DNA of 64,000 nucleotides from the NCBI GenBank assembly GCA_020637775.1, contig JACKJV010000002.1, positions 124,001 to 188,000 of the forward strand. The letters run 5' to 3'. The notes beneath the pieces were generated by a model. It did no database searches, had not been told where the DNA came from, and worked only from the letters and a program-made list of their open reading frames with translations. This document shows, one piece after another, positions 62,712 through 64,000 of this stretch (position 1 is the stretch's first letter; every line of letters begins with the position of its first letter). This stretch comes from Brucellaceae bacterium. GTDB lineage: Bacteria; Pseudomonadota; Alphaproteobacteria; Rhizobiales; Rhizobiaceae. Both the position numbers and the translations under genes were made by a program.

Positions 62712-63716
62712 TCAGTCCTTGTCGTTGCGCGCGCCCGCGCCCTCGCGCGGCGCTGCGGCCCGGGCCAGCCGGTCGTTGATGGCTTCGCCAAGTCCGTTCA
62801 TCGGAACCGGTTCCACCGCGATCCGCGTTGCGCCCGTCGCATCCAGCGCATGCATGTAGGCAAAAAGGTTGGCCGCTGCCTCTGTGAGATCGCTGGCCGG
62901 CGACAGGTTGAGCACCGCCGCCGCCTTTTCGTGGCCCGCCGCCCGCACCGGGCCGAAGGCCAGCAGCGCTTCGCCGGGTGCCACCCGGTCCGCGTTGAGC
63001 CGCACGGCCGCGGCGGGCGCATAATGCGACGCCAGCATGCCAGGCGCTTGCACCGCCGCGCCGGGCCGGTTGCGGATCACGGTCAGGCCCGTCGCCTCGA
63101 TATCCTCTGCGGCGATGCCGCCGGGCCGAAGCAGGCGCACCGCGCCGTCCTCTACCTTCACGATGGTCGATTCCACGCCCACCGGGGCAGGTCCGGCATT
63201 GATGATCAGCGGAATGCGGTCGCCGAGGTCGGCCGACACATTTTCCGCGCTTGTCGGCGAGATGCGCCCCGAGCGGTTGGCCGAGGGCGCGGCGACCGGT
63301 CGGCCGAGCCTTGCGACGACATCCGCGCCGAAACCGCGCGGCATGCGCAGCGCCACCGTGTCCTGCCCGGCGGTGACGAGCGGATGAATGGCTGTTCCTG
63401 CGGCGAGTGGCACGACGATGGTCAGCGGTCCGGGCCAGAAGTGCCGGGCCAGCGCAAGCGAGGTATCGTCGAAAACGCCGATTGTGCGCGCCATGTCCAG
63501 CGAAGCCACATGCGCGATGAGTGGATTGAAACGGGGCCGGCCCTTGGCGGCGAAGATTTCAGCCACGGCGGCGCCATTGGTGGCATCGGCGGCCAGCCCG
63601 TAAACGGTCTCCGTCGGAATGGCGACGAGACCGCCGGCTGCCAGTGTCTCGGCCGCCCGGTTCAGGCTTTCCGGATCGTCAGCGTTCAGGATCTCGGCCA
63701 CGGGTCCCTTGTCCAT
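62712..63716 (-). CDS. Threonylcarbamoyl-AMP synthase (Sua5/TsaC)
   Basis: 334 residues. Makes threonylcarbamoyl-AMP for the universal t6A37 modification of tRNA. The N-terminal YrdC domain shows AIPTETVYGLAADATN, KGRPRFNPLI, FWPGPLTIVV and APSANRSGRISPTSA; the C-terminal Sua5 domain (about 215-334) begins near PGMLASHYAPAA. The long Sua5 form is usual in alphaproteobacteria. First gene of a pair with the hydroxyacid dehydrogenase, six bases apart. Confidence 0.96.
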   Translation of the reverse strand: MDKGPVAEILNADDPESLNRAAETLAAGGLVAIPTETVYGLAADATNGAAVAEIFAAKGRPRFNPLIAHVASLDMARTIGVFDDTSLALARHFWPGPLTIVVPLAAGTAIHPLVTAGQDTVALRMPRGFGADVVARLGRPVAAPSANRSGRISPTSAENVSADLGDRIPLIINAGPAPVGVESTIVKVEDGAVRLLRPGGIAAEDIEATGLTVIRNRPGAAVQAPGMLASHYAPAAAVRLNADRVAPGEALLAFGPVRAAGHEKAAAVLNLSPASDLTEAAANLFAYMHALDATGATRIAVEPVPMNGLGEAINDRLARAAAPREGAGARNDKD

Positions 63717-63862
63717 TCATGGAGGCCCGGTTCCTAGCGCCTGGCCGGGGCCTCTGCAAGCGCCGTGCAAATGCTTCAAATTTGATTCGTTTCCAAAACC
63801 GCATTTTCAGCAGCCCTTGCTAGGGTCATGTCACGAAAAAGGGATTCCACGGGGTTTGTACG

Positions 63863-64000
63863 ATGAAATTTCTCCTTCTCACGGGCGGTCTGCTGCTGGC
63901 GGCCACGGGGGCTCATGCCGGCATGCTGCCGAACGGCACGCCGGTCACGCAGATATCGGCATCTGTCTTCCTGATGGGCGCGCCGGCAGAACCGGTGGAA
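63863..64000 (+). CDS. Secreted protein, N-terminal part (cut by window edge)
   Basis: 46 codons to the window edge. A signal peptide is evident: KFLLLTGGLLLAATGAHA with a cleavage site after AHA, then GMLPNGTPVTQISASVFLMG. Too short to name. Divergent from the Sua5 gene across 146 bases of AT-richer sequence. Confidence 0.65.
   Translation, partial: MKFLLLTGGLLLAATGAHAGMLPNGTPVTQISASVFLMGAPAEPVE

Noticed and set aside
61203..63737. 844-codon plus-strand frame opposite the hydroxyacid dehydrogenase and Sua5
   Set aside because: It would span two complete, well-known minus-strand genes; its protein has no recognisable domain.

Overview
The window is a GC-rich stretch of an alphaproteobacterial chromosome. 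Several things point to the order Hyphomicrobiales (Rhizobiales): the F0 genes form their own atpI-B-E-b'-b operon away from F1, there is a DUF6101 gene, an ExoD gene, a GTTC-N7-GTTC LexA box, and a ubiA / purD / FAD-oxidase / Sua5 neighbourhood. I cannot fix the genus. I see no rRNA, tRNA, CRISPR array, phage or insertion sequence, and no gene-free stretch longer than 300 bases. Coding is dense and many neighbours overlap by ATGA or GTGA.

Bases 1-12,900 (minus strand) hold a twelve-gene respiratory operon. Alternative complex III (actA-B-C-D-E-F) is followed by an unknown one-helix protein, a SCO copper chaperone, and a caa3-type oxidase (subunit II fused to cytochrome c, subunit I of the YSHP / A2 class, subunit III, subunit IV). 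Together they would take electrons from quinol through ACIII and cytochrome c to oxygen. Subunit III is split by a single in-frame TGA. An endonuclease/exonuclease/phosphatase-fold gene and the start of a phospholipase D gene lie beyond it. Bases 13,100-17,352 carry small proteins, a flavoprotein disulfide reductase, ExoD, a glycine-zipper lipoprotein and Ku.

Bases 17,500-24,750 (plus strand) encode the soluble NAD-dependent molybdenum formate dehydrogenase FdsGBA with FdhD and FdsD, then a fumarylacetoacetase-fold enzyme and a terminator. Bases 24,800-36,100 hold an ABC-2 exporter, a TsuA-type thiosulfate importer preceded by a perfect FNR/FixK box, a BCCT betaine/choline carrier, MAPEG, an MFS carrier, a polysaccharide deacetylase, a DksA/TraR zinc-finger protein, NnrU, a TPR protein and Der.

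Bases 36,250-48,130 hold a SleB-type cell-wall hydrolase, the F0 ATP synthase operon (with promoter, intercistronic hairpins and terminator), RNase HII, a radical SAM protein behind a LexA box, a small glycosyltransferase, MoaB, IspE, an S49 peptidase, a TrmN6-like methylase with a DUF2007 protein, and a polyprenyl diphosphate synthase. Bases 48,280-54,411 hold a TPR protein and an ATPase / FtsX-permease / HlyD exporter. Bases 54,416-64,000 hold a STAS protein, a TetR / CoA-ligase / enoyl-CoA-hydratase cassette with an operator-like dyad, ArsC-PurD, UbiA, DUF6101, a 2-hydroxyacid dehydrogenase, Sua5/TsaC and a cut-off secreted protein.

I did not find a clearly new multi-gene system. The strongest leads are the broken coxC in an otherwise intact ACIII-caa3 operon, the unnamed proteins built into that operon, and several precise regulatory sites: the FNR box before tsuA, the LexA box before the radical SAM gene, and GCGACA/TGTCGC dyads before fdsG and the BCCT gene.
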